Shown here: positions 40,744 to 50,016 of the stretch, piece after piece
Position numbering within the stretch: the first letter of the stretch is position 1
How the letters are laid out: every line of letters begins with the position of its first letter
From: Idiomarina ramblicola
Lineage (GTDB): Bacteria; Pseudomonadota; Gammaproteobacteria; Enterobacterales; Alteromonadaceae
Direction of reading: 5' to 3'
DNA length: 64,000 nucleotides
Assembly (NCBI RefSeq): GCF_003987255.1
Contig: NZ_PIQC01000001.1
Span: forward strand, 496,001 to 560,000
The notes under the pieces: model-generated
Seen by the model: only the letters and a program-made list of their open reading frames with translations
What the model was told of the DNA's origin: nothing
The model's database searches: none
Position numbers and translations under genes: made by a program

Positions 40744-41354
40744 CCATTAATACTCGTGCAGACTTTATTCGTCGCTTTAGCCTTTACCCTTCACCACCTG
40801 TTGAGCGCAGAATTGATGAACCTTTGCGTAAACGTTTACGCCCGGCAGCGGTTTTAATTCCAATTATTGAGCGCCCTCACGGGCTGTCACTGATACTCAC
40901 CCGGCGTTCCAGCAAACTGCGCAAGCACGCGGGTCAAATCAGTTTCCCCGGTGGTCGCTTTGATGCAACCGACACCGACTTACTGGATACCGCACTGCGA
41001 GAAACGGAAGAAGAAATCGGCTTGCCCCGTAGTCAGGTCGAAGTCATAGGGCGCTTACACGACTACCCTGTTTTATCGTATTTTATGATTCGCCCTTATG
41101 TCGCTTTCGTATCGCCACAGCAGCCTTTAATTGCCGAAGAAAGTGAAGTCGCTGAAATTTTTGAAGTACCGCTGGCTGATATTCTCGACCATGGGAATCA
41201 CTACGTTTATCGTATTCGCAAGTTTATCTACGACCGGGTGTATTTTATCCCCTGGCAACACCGCAATATTTGGGGGGCAACCGCCGGTATCTTGCGTGAA
41301 TTATCAGAACAGCTACAACCCGATGGCAAGAATCACTTCAGACCACTGAACTGA
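40740..41354 (+). CDS. nudL: Nudix CoA pyrophosphatase (NudL/YeaB)
   Basis: A 204-residue Nudix hydrolase. The Nudix box runs from GGRFDATDTD to ALRETEEEIGL and is preceded by the CoA-pyrophosphatase signature LRKHAGQISFPGG. It cleaves CoA or related dinucleotides to 4'-phosphopantetheine and 3',5'-ADP, by family knowledge. The order pabB-nudL-sdaA matches E. coli, and its start is coupled to the pabB stop. Confidence 0.93.
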   Translation: MTINTRADFIRRFSLYPSPPVERRIDEPLRKRLRPAAVLIPIIERPHGLSLILTRRSSKLRKHAGQISFPGGRFDATDTDLLDTALRETEEEIGLPRSQVEVIGRLHDYPVLSYFMIRPYVAFVSPQQPLIAEESEVAEIFEVPLADILDHGNHYVYRIRKFIYDRVYFIPWQHRNIWGATAGILRELSEQLQPDGKNHFRPLN

Positions 41355-41450
41355 TCACTTATTTTCGCTTAAAACTTGCTTCCCCCCACATGAATCATGC
41401 GACAATACTATAATAAACGAAACAAGCATGCGCGATAGGTAAGGATAACT

Positions 41451-42824
41451 ATGATCAGCGTTTTTGATATCTATAAAATTGGTATTGGCCCTTCCAGTTC
41501 TCATACGGTAGGACCAATGAAAGCTGCTTATGATTTTTTGCATACCGCTAAAGAAGCCGGGCATCTTAATAACGCCGACGGTATAAAGGTTGAGCTGTTT
41601 GGCTCACTAGGACAAACCGGTAAAGGTCATGGCACCGGCAAAGCCGTTATTCTTGGACTAGCAGGCGAGACACCGGAAACTGTCGACACTGACAGCGTTG
41701 AAGATTTTCTGGAACAAACCCGCAAGACCGAGAGCCTGAACTTATTGGGTGAGAAGGAAGTTTCCTTCCCCAGTGAAGGCGCTATCACCTTTCACCGCCG
41801 CAAAACTATGCCCAAACACGCTAATGCGATGGAGCTTAAATTACTGAAAGACGGTGAGATCATCTATAGCGACCTGTACTACTCCATCGGCGGTGGCTTC
41901 ATTGTACGCGATGAAGATTTTGACGAGACACTGGAAGAAGCGATAGAACAGTCATCTAAACCTATTCCATATCCGTTTGACAGTGCTGCAGATCTTCTGG
42001 CGCATTGCAAAGAACATGGCATGAGAATGAGTTCATTAATGATGGCCAACGAAAAAGTCTTCCGTAGTGAAGAGGATATTCGTGCTGGTTTAATGAAAAT
42101 TTGGCGCACGATGCAGGAAAGCATCAAAAACGGCATTACTACCGAAGGCATTCTTCCCGGTGGACTTAAAGTACGCCGTCGAGCGTCGTCTTTATATCAG
42201 CGTCTGAAAAAAGAGAAGTCAGGCGATGCCATGCAAGTAATGGACTGGGTTGACTTATATGCCTTGGCGGTTAATGAAGAAAATGCTGCCGGGGGCCGTA
42301 TTGTTACAGCACCTACCAACGGTGCCGCAGGTATTATACCGGCGGTAATGAGCTACGCTGACAGATTTATTGAAACTCTGGACGAAGACTCCGTGGTTCG
42401 TTTTCTGTTGACCTCGGCTGCTATCGGCATTTTGTACAAGAAAAACGCCTCTATTTCGGGCGCTGAAGTCGGTTGTCAGGGTGAAGTAGGTGTTGCCTGT
42501 TCAATGGCCGCTGGTGCCCTGGCCGAATTTATGGGCGGTGACCCGTCCAGAGTCGAGAATGCAGCGGAAATTGGCATGGAGCATAATCTGGGCTTAACCT
42601 GTGATCCTGTCGGCGGTTTAGTACAGGTACCTTGTATTGAACGCAACGCGATGGGCTCAGTTAAGGCCATAAATGCTGCCCGCTTAGCCATGCGCGGCGA
42701 AGGTGATCACAAGGTGTCGCTGGATAAAGTGATTAAAACCATGTGGGACACCGGCAATGATATGAAAACCAAATACAAAGAAACCGCTCGCGGCGGTTTG
42801 GCAGTCAATATTATTGAGTGTTAA
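41451..42824 (+). CDS. sdaA: L-serine ammonia-lyase (iron-sulfur)
   Basis: A 457-residue L-serine dehydratase giving pyruvate and ammonia. The N terminus [21 protein letters not shown] is the beta-domain signature. The alpha domain shows [13 protein letters not shown] and the cluster cysteines in [16 protein letters not shown] and [19 protein letters not shown]. It is the single-chain type, as in E. coli SdaA. GTAAGGA lies upstream of the ATG, and TATAAT at 41409-41414 could be the -10 of its own promoter. Confidence 0.96.
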   Translation: MISVFDIYKIGIGPSSSHTVGPMKAAYDFLHTAKEAGHLNNADGIKVELFGSLGQTGKGHGTGKAVILGLAGETPETVDTDSVEDFLEQTRKTESLNLLGEKEVSFPSEGAITFHRRKTMPKHANAMELKLLKDGEIIYSDLYYSIGGGFIVRDEDFDETLEEAIEQSSKPIPYPFDSAADLLAHCKEHGMRMSSLMMANEKVFRSEEDIRAGLMKIWRTMQESIKNGITTEGILPGGLKVRRRASSLYQRLKKEKSGDAMQVMDWVDLYALAVNEENAAGGRIVTAPTNGAAGIIPAVMSYADRFIETLDEDSVVRFLLTSAAIGILYKKNASISGAEVGCQGEVGVACSMAAGALAEFMGGDPSRVENAAEIGMEHNLGLTCDPVGGLVQVPCIERNAMGSVKAINAARLAMRGEGDHKVSLDKVIKTMWDTGNDMKTKYKETARGGLAVNIIEC

Positions 42825-42847
42825 TTGATCAATGACACTGCCGGTGT

Positions 42848-43894
<1,047 letters not shown>

Positions 43895-43958
43895 ATATAA
43901 AAGCTCGCACAACCGTATTTTCTCAAAGCTTTTATTTGGACTACAGGAATTGCCTTCT

Positions 43959-44642
43959 ATGACTCAACGCACCTTTGATTTTTCAACCGTACTGGCTTCT
44001 TCTGTACATGATATGAAAAATTCATTGTGCTTGCTCATTCAGATGATAGAAGAGGTATCTGAACAGGTCACTGACAGCAGTGCAACAGAAAAAATGGCGA
44101 AAGTCCATTATGAAGCACAACGGATCAATTCTAATTTGATGCAGATGCTGACCCTCTATCGAGAAAATAACGATGCGTTAGCGTTAAATGTCGATCAGCA
44201 TCACTTGGATGAACTGGTCGAAGAGCTCGTCCTAAATAATGAAGTCTATCTTGAGCAGCGCGGCATCACTGTCAGTATAGAGATTGATGAAACCGCTACG
44301 GGCTGGTTTGACAGAGATCTGATATTTCACTTGCTCAACGACATCATCATTAATGCAATGCGCTATACCGCCGATAAACTCTTTATTAAGGTTGAAGTAA
44401 CCGACGACGATGGATGCAGCATTATGGTCCATGATAATGGTGATGGTTTTCCTGCCGAAATGTTGGAGAGCGCCGCAGTGCCAATACAGCAATTGAACGT
44501 TCAGCAATCACGGACTGGGCTCGGACTCTATTTCGCTCAACTGATTGCTGGCGCGCACGAACGAAATGATAAAAAAGGTTTTATCGAGTTAAAAAATAAT
44601 GGACACTTAGGTGGTGGTGTTTTCTCTTTAACATTACCCTGA
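43959..44642 (+). CDS. Cytoplasmic sensor-less histidine kinase
   Basis: A 227-residue histidine kinase made only of the dimerisation and ATP-binding parts. The phospho-accepting His is H17 in SSVHDMKN; the N box is LLNDIIINAMRYT (Asn132), G1 is HDNGDGF and G2 is TGLGLYFAQL. There is no input domain or membrane segment, so a partner must supply the signal. The ATG at 43959 with AGGA ten bases upstream is preferred to an in-frame TTG at 43950. The adjacent membrane coiled-coil gene and the double-receiver protein (47838-48632) are candidate partners. Confidence 0.87.
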   Translation: MTQRTFDFSTVLASSVHDMKNSLCLLIQMIEEVSEQVTDSSATEKMAKVHYEAQRINSNLMQMLTLYRENNDALALNVDQHHLDELVEELVLNNEVYLEQRGITVSIEIDETATGWFDRDLIFHLLNDIIINAMRYTADKLFIKVEVTDDDGCSIMVHDNGDGFPAEMLESAAVPIQQLNVQQSRTGLGLYFAQLIAGAHERNDKKGFIELKNNGHLGGGVFSLTLP

Positions 44643-44669
44643 AAACAATAATAACCTAATGAGCGTAAT

Positions 44670-45428
44670 ATGATTTACACCATTGTTATCGCACTGATTA
44701 TATTACTGATAATACTGGCAATTGTTGTCGGTGCGGTGCAACAGCATAAACAACGTTTAGAACTGGAACGTCGTAAGAAAATGGCGCGCTTCCGCAGTTC
44801 TCTTGAGCAGATTGAAGATCTTATTCATATGTCGAGCTTCTTCCCTATCGGTAAGTCTATGCTGGTCGTCTTAAATAGCCGTGCCCTGGAAGTACTCAAG
44901 AGTATGAACAGCGTTTCTCCTTCAAAAGACTATCAGGCACGAATACAAGATTACGAAGAACGTATAGAAAGTGTTGATCGGAATGACACCTCTCTTATTA
45001 GTGAAGACTTTGAAATTCCACAAAATAATAAGCAAATTATTGCGATGATTAACGGACTCAAACGCTTGCGGGCAACATTACGCAATGAGCATTCCCGCGG
45101 CAGAGTCGACAGTAACGTGTTTAGTGTTGAAGACCAGCGTTTAACCAAGCTGCAGCTAAAAATCAGTATTGAAACCTTAATACGCCGTGGCCGCCATGCT
45201 TATGAAAGCCAAATGTTGGGTTCCGCAAGGCAATATTATGAAAAGGCTTTACGCACCATTGAAGACCAAAACTTCAGTGATGACTATACAGAATCCCGTC
45301 AGCAGTCAATAAAACAGGCACTCGAACAGATTGCACAAGAATTGAAAGATGCCCATGCCCGGGATAAAGCTAAACATAAAAAAGAAGACGATTTAGAAGA
45401 GTTATTTCAACCGAAGAAAAAGTGGTAG
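44670..45428 (+). CDS. Membrane-anchored coiled-coil/TPR-like protein, unknown function
   Basis: A 252-residue protein with one N-terminal transmembrane segment (about 2-24), a basic stop-transfer (RRKKMARFR) and a mostly helical cytoplasmic part. The stretch RRGRHAYESQMLGSARQYYEKALRTI looks like a TPR-type helix pair. The tail is highly charged (about 220-252). I do not recognise a characterised family. It lies between a sensor-less histidine kinase and a SUI1 protein on one strand with short gaps, so the three are probably one operon; it might anchor or feed a signal to the kinase. Confidence 0.72.
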   Translation: MIYTIVIALIILLIILAIVVGAVQQHKQRLELERRKKMARFRSSLEQIEDLIHMSSFFPIGKSMLVVLNSRALEVLKSMNSVSPSKDYQARIQDYEERIESVDRNDTSLISEDFEIPQNNKQIIAMINGLKRLRATLRNEHSRGRVDSNVFSVEDQRLTKLQLKISIETLIRRGRHAYESQMLGSARQYYEKALRTIEDQNFSDDYTESRQQSIKQALEQIAQELKDAHARDKAKHKKEDDLEELFQPKKKW

Positions 45429-45433
45429 GTATA

Positions 45434-45769
45434 ATGTCGGACTGGAAAGACCAACTGAGCCAAATGGTTTATTCAACTGACTCGGGTCGGGTTGACCCCG
45501 AGCCTGAACCCGAAGAAGTCCCTCACGGCGATGGCATTGTTCGCCTACGAAGGGAAACAAAAGGCCGAAAAGGTAAAGGGGTCACTATTGTCACTGGGCT
45601 GGATAAGCCACAAGCCGAGTTAAAGGCAATCGCCAAAAAACTAAAACAACACTGCGGTGTTGGCGGCTCGGTAAAAGAGTATGAAATTGAGTTACAAGGT
45701 GATCAACGGGACAGTATTGAAAACTGGCTGAAAAAAGAAGGCTACAAAGTTAAGCGTGCGGGAGGCTAA
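45434..45769 (+). CDS. yciH: SUI1/eIF1-family protein (YciH-like)
   Basis: A 111-residue translation-associated protein. The SUI1 core covers about residues 38-108 (GVTIVTGL, LKAIAKKLKQHCGVGGSVKE, IELQGDQRDSIENWLKKEGYKVKRAGG). YciH of E. coli discriminates against non-canonical initiation complexes in vitro and has been linked to stress translation. The ATG at 45434 with AGG four bases upstream is better than the GTG at 45422. Its 3' end overlaps the convergent partner-switch gene by 20 bases. Confidence 0.93.
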   Translation: MSDWKDQLSQMVYSTDSGRVDPEPEPEEVPHGDGIVRLRRETKGRKGKGVTIVTGLDKPQAELKAIAKKLKQHCGVGGSVKEYEIELQGDQRDSIENWLKKEGYKVKRAGG

Positions 45770-47420
45770 GGTCGTACTCAATATACAAGCGACGACCGTC
45801 ATCACGCCAATCAACATAACTTGAAAAGTTTCTTATCAACTGCAAGCCGCGTCCAAAAGTTAACAACTCATCGTCTTCAGTATTATCCTGACACTCAATA
45901 AAGCCGTTTTCACTATTCGATGCAATGCTGAAAGAAAGTAAGCTGTTGTCTGGCTGATATTGAATGTCTATCTCTATTTCGACGTCTTCTAATTTGGCCA
46001 GACGTTCTTCCCGTGTGCGGTAATACTCGTCAAACCCTTGCCCCGTCTGTTTTATTCCTGAATCAAGCTGCAGTACGCTGTGTTCAAGCGTATTGTTGAA
46101 TGCTTCAGCCAACAGCAGATATAAGGTGGTTTTATGAGCCCGGATACCTTCCAGATGACTCAGTGAATCCACAAGCTTAATGATGGGGTCTCGTCCCTTA
46201 ATCTCATCTTCTTTCAGATAAACAACTAACCGGAAAGGCAGATGAGTGACGTTAGTGTCCGGCCTGCTCACGGGTAAATTGGTGACACCGCAATTTAGGC
46301 ATACCAAGGAGATATCATCCAGTTGCTCCTGATCTTGCTGAAAATCCTGTAATGCCCCGACTAAACCGTCAAAGTCCCGCTCCCGTGCGTAGCGTAGAAG
46401 CAAGGTTTCAAACCCCCGCTCAGATAACCTTTCGTCAGCTTTATTTGTCATCTCCACAACGCCATCGGTATAAGTTATCAGGCGTGTGTTTTTTTCAACG
46501 AAGCAATGACTGACCTGACTACTAAACTCTTCTGGTGACAGAATCCCCAGCGCCATATGCTCAGGCACCAGTCTTTTTTCAACTTGCCCGGCTTCATTAA
46601 TCAACAACGCGTCCGGAATACCGCCGTTCCAATAGGTTAAACGCTCTCCGTTGGCTGATAACTCTGCTACAAAAGCAGCGCAGAACATATCATCGGGTAA
46701 CAACTTAACCAGCTTGCGATTAAACTCTTCTACCATATTAGCAACGGAGAGACCTTTTTCAGCTAAATCAAAAAAGGTTTGGGAGACAGGCAAGGCACCG
46801 GTTGCAGGCGCCAACCCATGCCCGGTAAAGTCACCGACAAACAGATAAAAGTTACCTAAAGGCCCTCCCTTAGTCAGAACTAAGTCTCCATTGAACTCAT
46901 TGGCAGGTGCAAGGTAGGTTTTTAAAAATGAGTATTCTGTTTGATTTTCCTGTAAGGCGTTTGCCAGCATATGGCTGACAACATTCTGCTCACGCTCCAT
47001 ACGATTGGAATGATAAGCCAGGGCTTCGTTTTTACCTTTCAGAGAATGACTTAACTCCCGAACACGAGCGTGCGCATTCAACTTAGCCTGCAACACGACA
47101 GGCTCAAATGGCACGCTAATAAAATCATCACCACCCGCTTCCAGACATTTCAGCAAGGTTTCCTGATCATCCAAAGCAGTAATAAATAAAATGGGTAAAT
47201 GAACATCGCCACTCAAAGCTTTTAAACAGGGCGCAGTTTCAAACCCATCCATAATGGGCATCATAACGTCCAGCAGAACCACGTCCGGGGCCAGACTGGT
47301 GAACATATCAATGGCTTCCACACCATTTGAAGCACAGGTTACGTGATGGCCAAAACGCTTAATTAAACCACTCAGCATCACCTGGTTAGCAGGCTGATCA
47401 TCGACAATCAGTATGTTCAT
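45750..47420 (-). CDS. Receiver-PP2C phosphatase-HATPase partner-switch regulator (CrsR/HsbR-like)
   Basis: A 556-residue three-domain protein. Receiver: residues about 1-118, acidic pair D7/D8, phospho-acceptor D51; the conserved Lys before Pro-Phe is replaced (SVPF, V103). SpoIIE/PP2C phosphatase: about 165-385, metal sites FNGD, VGDFTGHG, TDGVVE and LDDISLV. RsbW-like kinase: about 400-555, N box AEAFNNTLEHS and G2 FGRGLQLI. Such proteins both phosphorylate and dephosphorylate a STAS partner, which here is the gene directly upstream; CrsR/CrsA of Shewanella oneidensis controls RpoS and HsbR/HsbA of Pseudomonas controls FlgM. Coupling TGATG with the STAS gene. Confidence 0.9.
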   Translation of the reverse strand: MNILIVDDQPANQVMLSGLIKRFGHHVTCASNGVEAIDMFTSLAPDVVLLDVMMPIMDGFETAPCLKALSGDVHLPILFITALDDQETLLKCLEAGGDDFISVPFEPVVLQAKLNAHARVRELSHSLKGKNEALAYHSNRMEREQNVVSHMLANALQENQTEYSFLKTYLAPANEFNGDLVLTKGGPLGNFYLFVGDFTGHGLAPATGALPVSQTFFDLAEKGLSVANMVEEFNRKLVKLLPDDMFCAAFVAELSANGERLTYWNGGIPDALLINEAGQVEKRLVPEHMALGILSPEEFSSQVSHCFVEKNTRLITYTDGVVEMTNKADERLSERGFETLLLRYARERDFDGLVGALQDFQQDQEQLDDISLVCLNCGVTNLPVSRPDTNVTHLPFRLVVYLKEDEIKGRDPIIKLVDSLSHLEGIRAHKTTLYLLLAEAFNNTLEHSVLQLDSGIKQTGQGFDEYYRTREERLAKLEDVEIEIDIQYQPDNSLLSFSIASNSENGFIECQDNTEDDELLTFGRGLQLIRNFSSYVDWRDDGRRLYIEYDLSLPHA

Positions 47421-47725
47421 CAGGCGATAACGAACATCTTATCAAAGCGCGAGATATCCAGAATACGCCGCACGTCCGGCTTGGCATTCACTAACTGAAT
47501 ACCTTTTACGCTACTGCCTAAAGACTTACGCATGTTAAGCAACATACCCAGCGCCGAACTGTCCAGATAGTCGGTTTCCCTCAAATCGATAATGACGGTA
47601 GGCTGTGAATCGCCTATATGGCTATACGCCTGACGAAACTCCTGCACCAGACTAAAATCAAATTTTCCTTTTATGGCAATAACTAATTGCTTACCATCAT
47701 TTGAAAAGTCGCGACTAACGCTCAT
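47420..47725 (-). CDS. STAS-domain anti-sigma factor antagonist (CrsA/HsbA-like)
   Basis: A 101-residue single STAS domain. The phosphorylatable Ser is S56 in YLDSSALG. I chose the ATG at 47725 because GGGGG lies a few bases upstream; an upstream in-frame start at 47755 lacks one. Its stop overlaps the start of the receiver-phosphatase-kinase gene by one base, the classical partner-switch arrangement. When unphosphorylated it should bind an anti-sigma factor or another target; the target is not encoded here. Confidence 0.9.
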   Translation of the reverse strand: MSVSRDFSNDGKQLVIAIKGKFDFSLVQEFRQAYSHIGDSQPTVIIDLRETDYLDSSALGMLLNMRKSLGSSVKGIQLVNAKPDVRRILDISRFDKMFVIA

Positions 47726-47837
47726 ATTTCCCCCCTTTTTTAATGAGCTTAACACAGATTTTCTGATTGAGTTTATCCTCTGAATACCCTACTCTTTCCG
47801 TCACAATAAATCCTAGTTATTTAATTCTGGCCTAATT

Positions 47838-48632
47838 ATGGCAATAGCCTTTGACGAACTCCGTATTTTGCTCATAGAGCCATCTGATGTGCAACGAAGA
47901 GTTATCACTCAGCACCTGAATCAAGCAGGTATTCAGCATACCCGCGGCGCTTCTACCATTGCCGAAGCTAAAGAAGAAATACTTCGCTGGCAACCCGATA
48001 TCGTCACCAGCGCAATGTACTTTTCTGACGGTACCGCACATGAGCTGATTCAGTTCATTAACGCCAATGACCTGGAAGATACCTTACATTTTATGCTGGT
48101 GTCGTCAGAGCACCGCGCGGATCAGCTCGAACAGTTCAAACAAGCCGGTATTATTGCCATTCTACCAAAACCCTTTACCCCAGATCAGCTGCAACGAGCC
48201 ATTACCGCCACCATGGATATGATGGAGCCAGAACCGCTTCATCTCGAGCTTTATGATATCGAAGATTTGAGAGTACTCATTGTGGACGACAGCATGACCT
48301 CCCGACATGTATTAAGACGAGTTTTCGAGAATCTTGGGGTGGAAAGCTTTGTTGAAGCAGAAAATGGGCAGCAAGCCATTGATATTTTAGCAGAGCATCA
48401 GTTTGATTTGATTGTTACCGACTTCCATATGCCACAAGTTAACGGCAGCGAATTAGCCCAATATATTCGTAACAGCTCAGCACATGCTCACACACCGGTG
48501 TTAATGGTTACCGCTCGTGCAAACGAACCTCAACTAGCCAATATCAAACAAAGTGGCGTAGATGCATTGACAGACAAGCCATTTGAACCCGCTACGCTTA
48601 GAGCGCTTATAGCACGTTTATTAAGTAGTTAA
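47838..48632 (+). CDS. Double-receiver response regulator with a degenerate first receiver
   Basis: A 264-residue protein of two receiver domains and no output domain. In the second (about 144-262) the acidic pair D150/D151, acceptor D195 (DLIVTDFHMP) and K246 (DKPF) are intact. In the first (about 8-128) the position of the acceptor is Ser58 (DIVTSAM) and the acidic pair is EP, while the later Lys (LPKPF, K111) remains. Transcribed divergently from the partner-switch operon with 112 bases between. It may take phosphate from the nearby sensor-less kinase, with the first domain as an interaction surface. Confidence 0.9.
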   Translation: MAIAFDELRILLIEPSDVQRRVITQHLNQAGIQHTRGASTIAEAKEEILRWQPDIVTSAMYFSDGTAHELIQFINANDLEDTLHFMLVSSEHRADQLEQFKQAGIIAILPKPFTPDQLQRAITATMDMMEPEPLHLELYDIEDLRVLIVDDSMTSRHVLRRVFENLGVESFVEAENGQQAIDILAEHQFDLIVTDFHMPQVNGSELAQYIRNSSAHAHTPVLMVTARANEPQLANIKQSGVDALTDKPFEPATLRALIARLLSS

Positions 48633-48654
48633 ATTTTATTCGTGGCTTAAATGA

Positions 48655-48687
48655 AAAGCCCCTGTCAGTTTAACTAACAGGGGCTTT
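48655..48687. terminator. Bidirectional terminator
   Basis: A perfect 11-bp stem AAAGCCCCTGT / ACAGGGGCTTT with an 11-base loop, between the converging double-receiver and amidohydrolase genes, followed on the plus strand by CTTCTTTTAG. Confidence 0.82.
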
Positions 48688-48714
48688 CTTCTTTTAGTCT
48701 TAGCCGAAAAGCAT

Positions 48715-50016
48715 CTATTCAGAAGGCTTCTGACGATACTTCTCGTAGAGTTCGGTATGACGGCTGCTTAAAGTCACTTTACGCCCGTCGATATAAAGGT
48801 GCGTTAACTTCTGACCTATCGGGTCCAGTAAATCACCTTTTGATACGCTAAGTGACGCGCTTTTACCTACTTCCAGTGACCCCAACGTATCAGCCACACC
48901 CATAATTTCTGCTGGCTTTAAAGTAATTGCCGCGAGTGCTTGTTGTTGATCCAGACCAAAAGCAACCGCATTACCAGCGGCAAACGGCAGGTTACGCACG
49001 TCCCAGTATCCTGGGTAAGAAATAGCAAAGTTAACTCCCGCCTCTGCAAGACGAGCAGGTGAAGAGAAGTCCTGATCATAGCCTTCATCGTCTCTTGCCG
49101 GCAGTCCATAAGGCGACCCAAAGACAACCGCTATATTCAATTCCGCTAATTTGTCGGCAATACGCCACGCATCTCTTGCGCCCATTAACACCAGTTCAAA
49201 CCCATACTCCTGGCTGGTATTAATAGCCTGTTCTAGTTGGCGTTTGTCATCAGCATGTACATACAGCTTTTTGCTGCCATCAAACAAGCCGGTCATTGCT
49301 TCCCAGCGCTGATCTAAATCAATGGCCCGATCCGCCTGTTTCGCATCATAATAAGCTTTTGCATCAGCAAAAACCTTCATCAGCTGTTGACGGGCTTCTT
49401 CGTTTGCCTTGCGTTGTTCTTCTGCCGAACGACGTTCCCACCAAGTATTCACAACGTAAGTGCGAGGCCATGAAACATGAACCCCCATTTCAGCCGAAAC
49501 CAATGCGTCCTGATAGTTCCAGCCATCTAAGTGCATTAATGATGATTGACCTGCAACCAACGACCCCTCAGGAGCAACCTGAGCGTGGGTAATGCCGTGA
49601 TAACGTATCGTTGGGATAATCTCCGAATCTGCGTTAAAAGCAATGTGTGCCGCAACTTCCGGATGAACATCCCCCACTTCACGGGCATCCCGCGTGGCAC
49701 GTACCGCTGCAATTTCATTCAGACCAATCGTTGTATCCATGGCAATAACGCCGGGATACACGTGCTGACCTGAAATATCTATCACCTCAGCTCCATCCGG
49801 AATACTGACATCGCTCCCGATAGCGGTAATTTTGCCATTTTCGAAAACCAAGTCAGAGTCAGTTAATACACCGTTAGCTACGGTGTGCAAGGTTCCGCCC
49901 TGAAGTACAATAGGGTTGTCTTGTTTATCGCCCGGAACTTCGTCGTGTGCTACTGCACTATTGAATGCCAATGCACTCACTAAAGCAGCACTAACGGTTG
50001 TAAGTAATTTATTCAT
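48715..50016 (-). CDS. Exported amidohydrolase-fold protein lacking the metal motif
   Basis: A 433-residue protein with a signal peptide (about 1-23, ending AVA) and an amidohydrolase fold: N-terminal beta sandwich (ITAIGSDVSIPDGAEVIDISGQHVYPGVIA), barrel, and C-terminal part PAEIMGVADTLGSLEVGKSASL. The HxH after the first strand is replaced (MDTTIGL), and no later metal His or Asp pattern is evident, so it is probably not a catalyst. It resembles the N-terminal half of the upstream 1026-residue protein (AGVNFA.., QQALAAIT..). Start and upstream stop overlap by one base. Expected to act together with that protein in the periplasm. Confidence 0.85.
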   Translation of the reverse strand: MNKLLTTVSAALVSALAFNSAVAHDEVPGDKQDNPIVLQGGTLHTVANGVLTDSDLVFENGKITAIGSDVSIPDGAEVIDISGQHVYPGVIAMDTTIGLNEIAAVRATRDAREVGDVHPEVAAHIAFNADSEIIPTIRYHGITHAQVAPEGSLVAGQSSLMHLDGWNYQDALVSAEMGVHVSWPRTYVVNTWWERRSAEEQRKANEEARQQLMKVFADAKAYYDAKQADRAIDLDQRWEAMTGLFDGSKKLYVHADDKRQLEQAINTSQEYGFELVLMGARDAWRIADKLAELNIAVVFGSPYGLPARDDEGYDQDFSSPARLAEAGVNFAISYPGYWDVRNLPFAAGNAVAFGLDQQQALAAITLKPAEIMGVADTLGSLEVGKSASLSVSKGDLLDPIGQKLTHLYIDGRKVTLSSRHTELYEKYRQKPSE

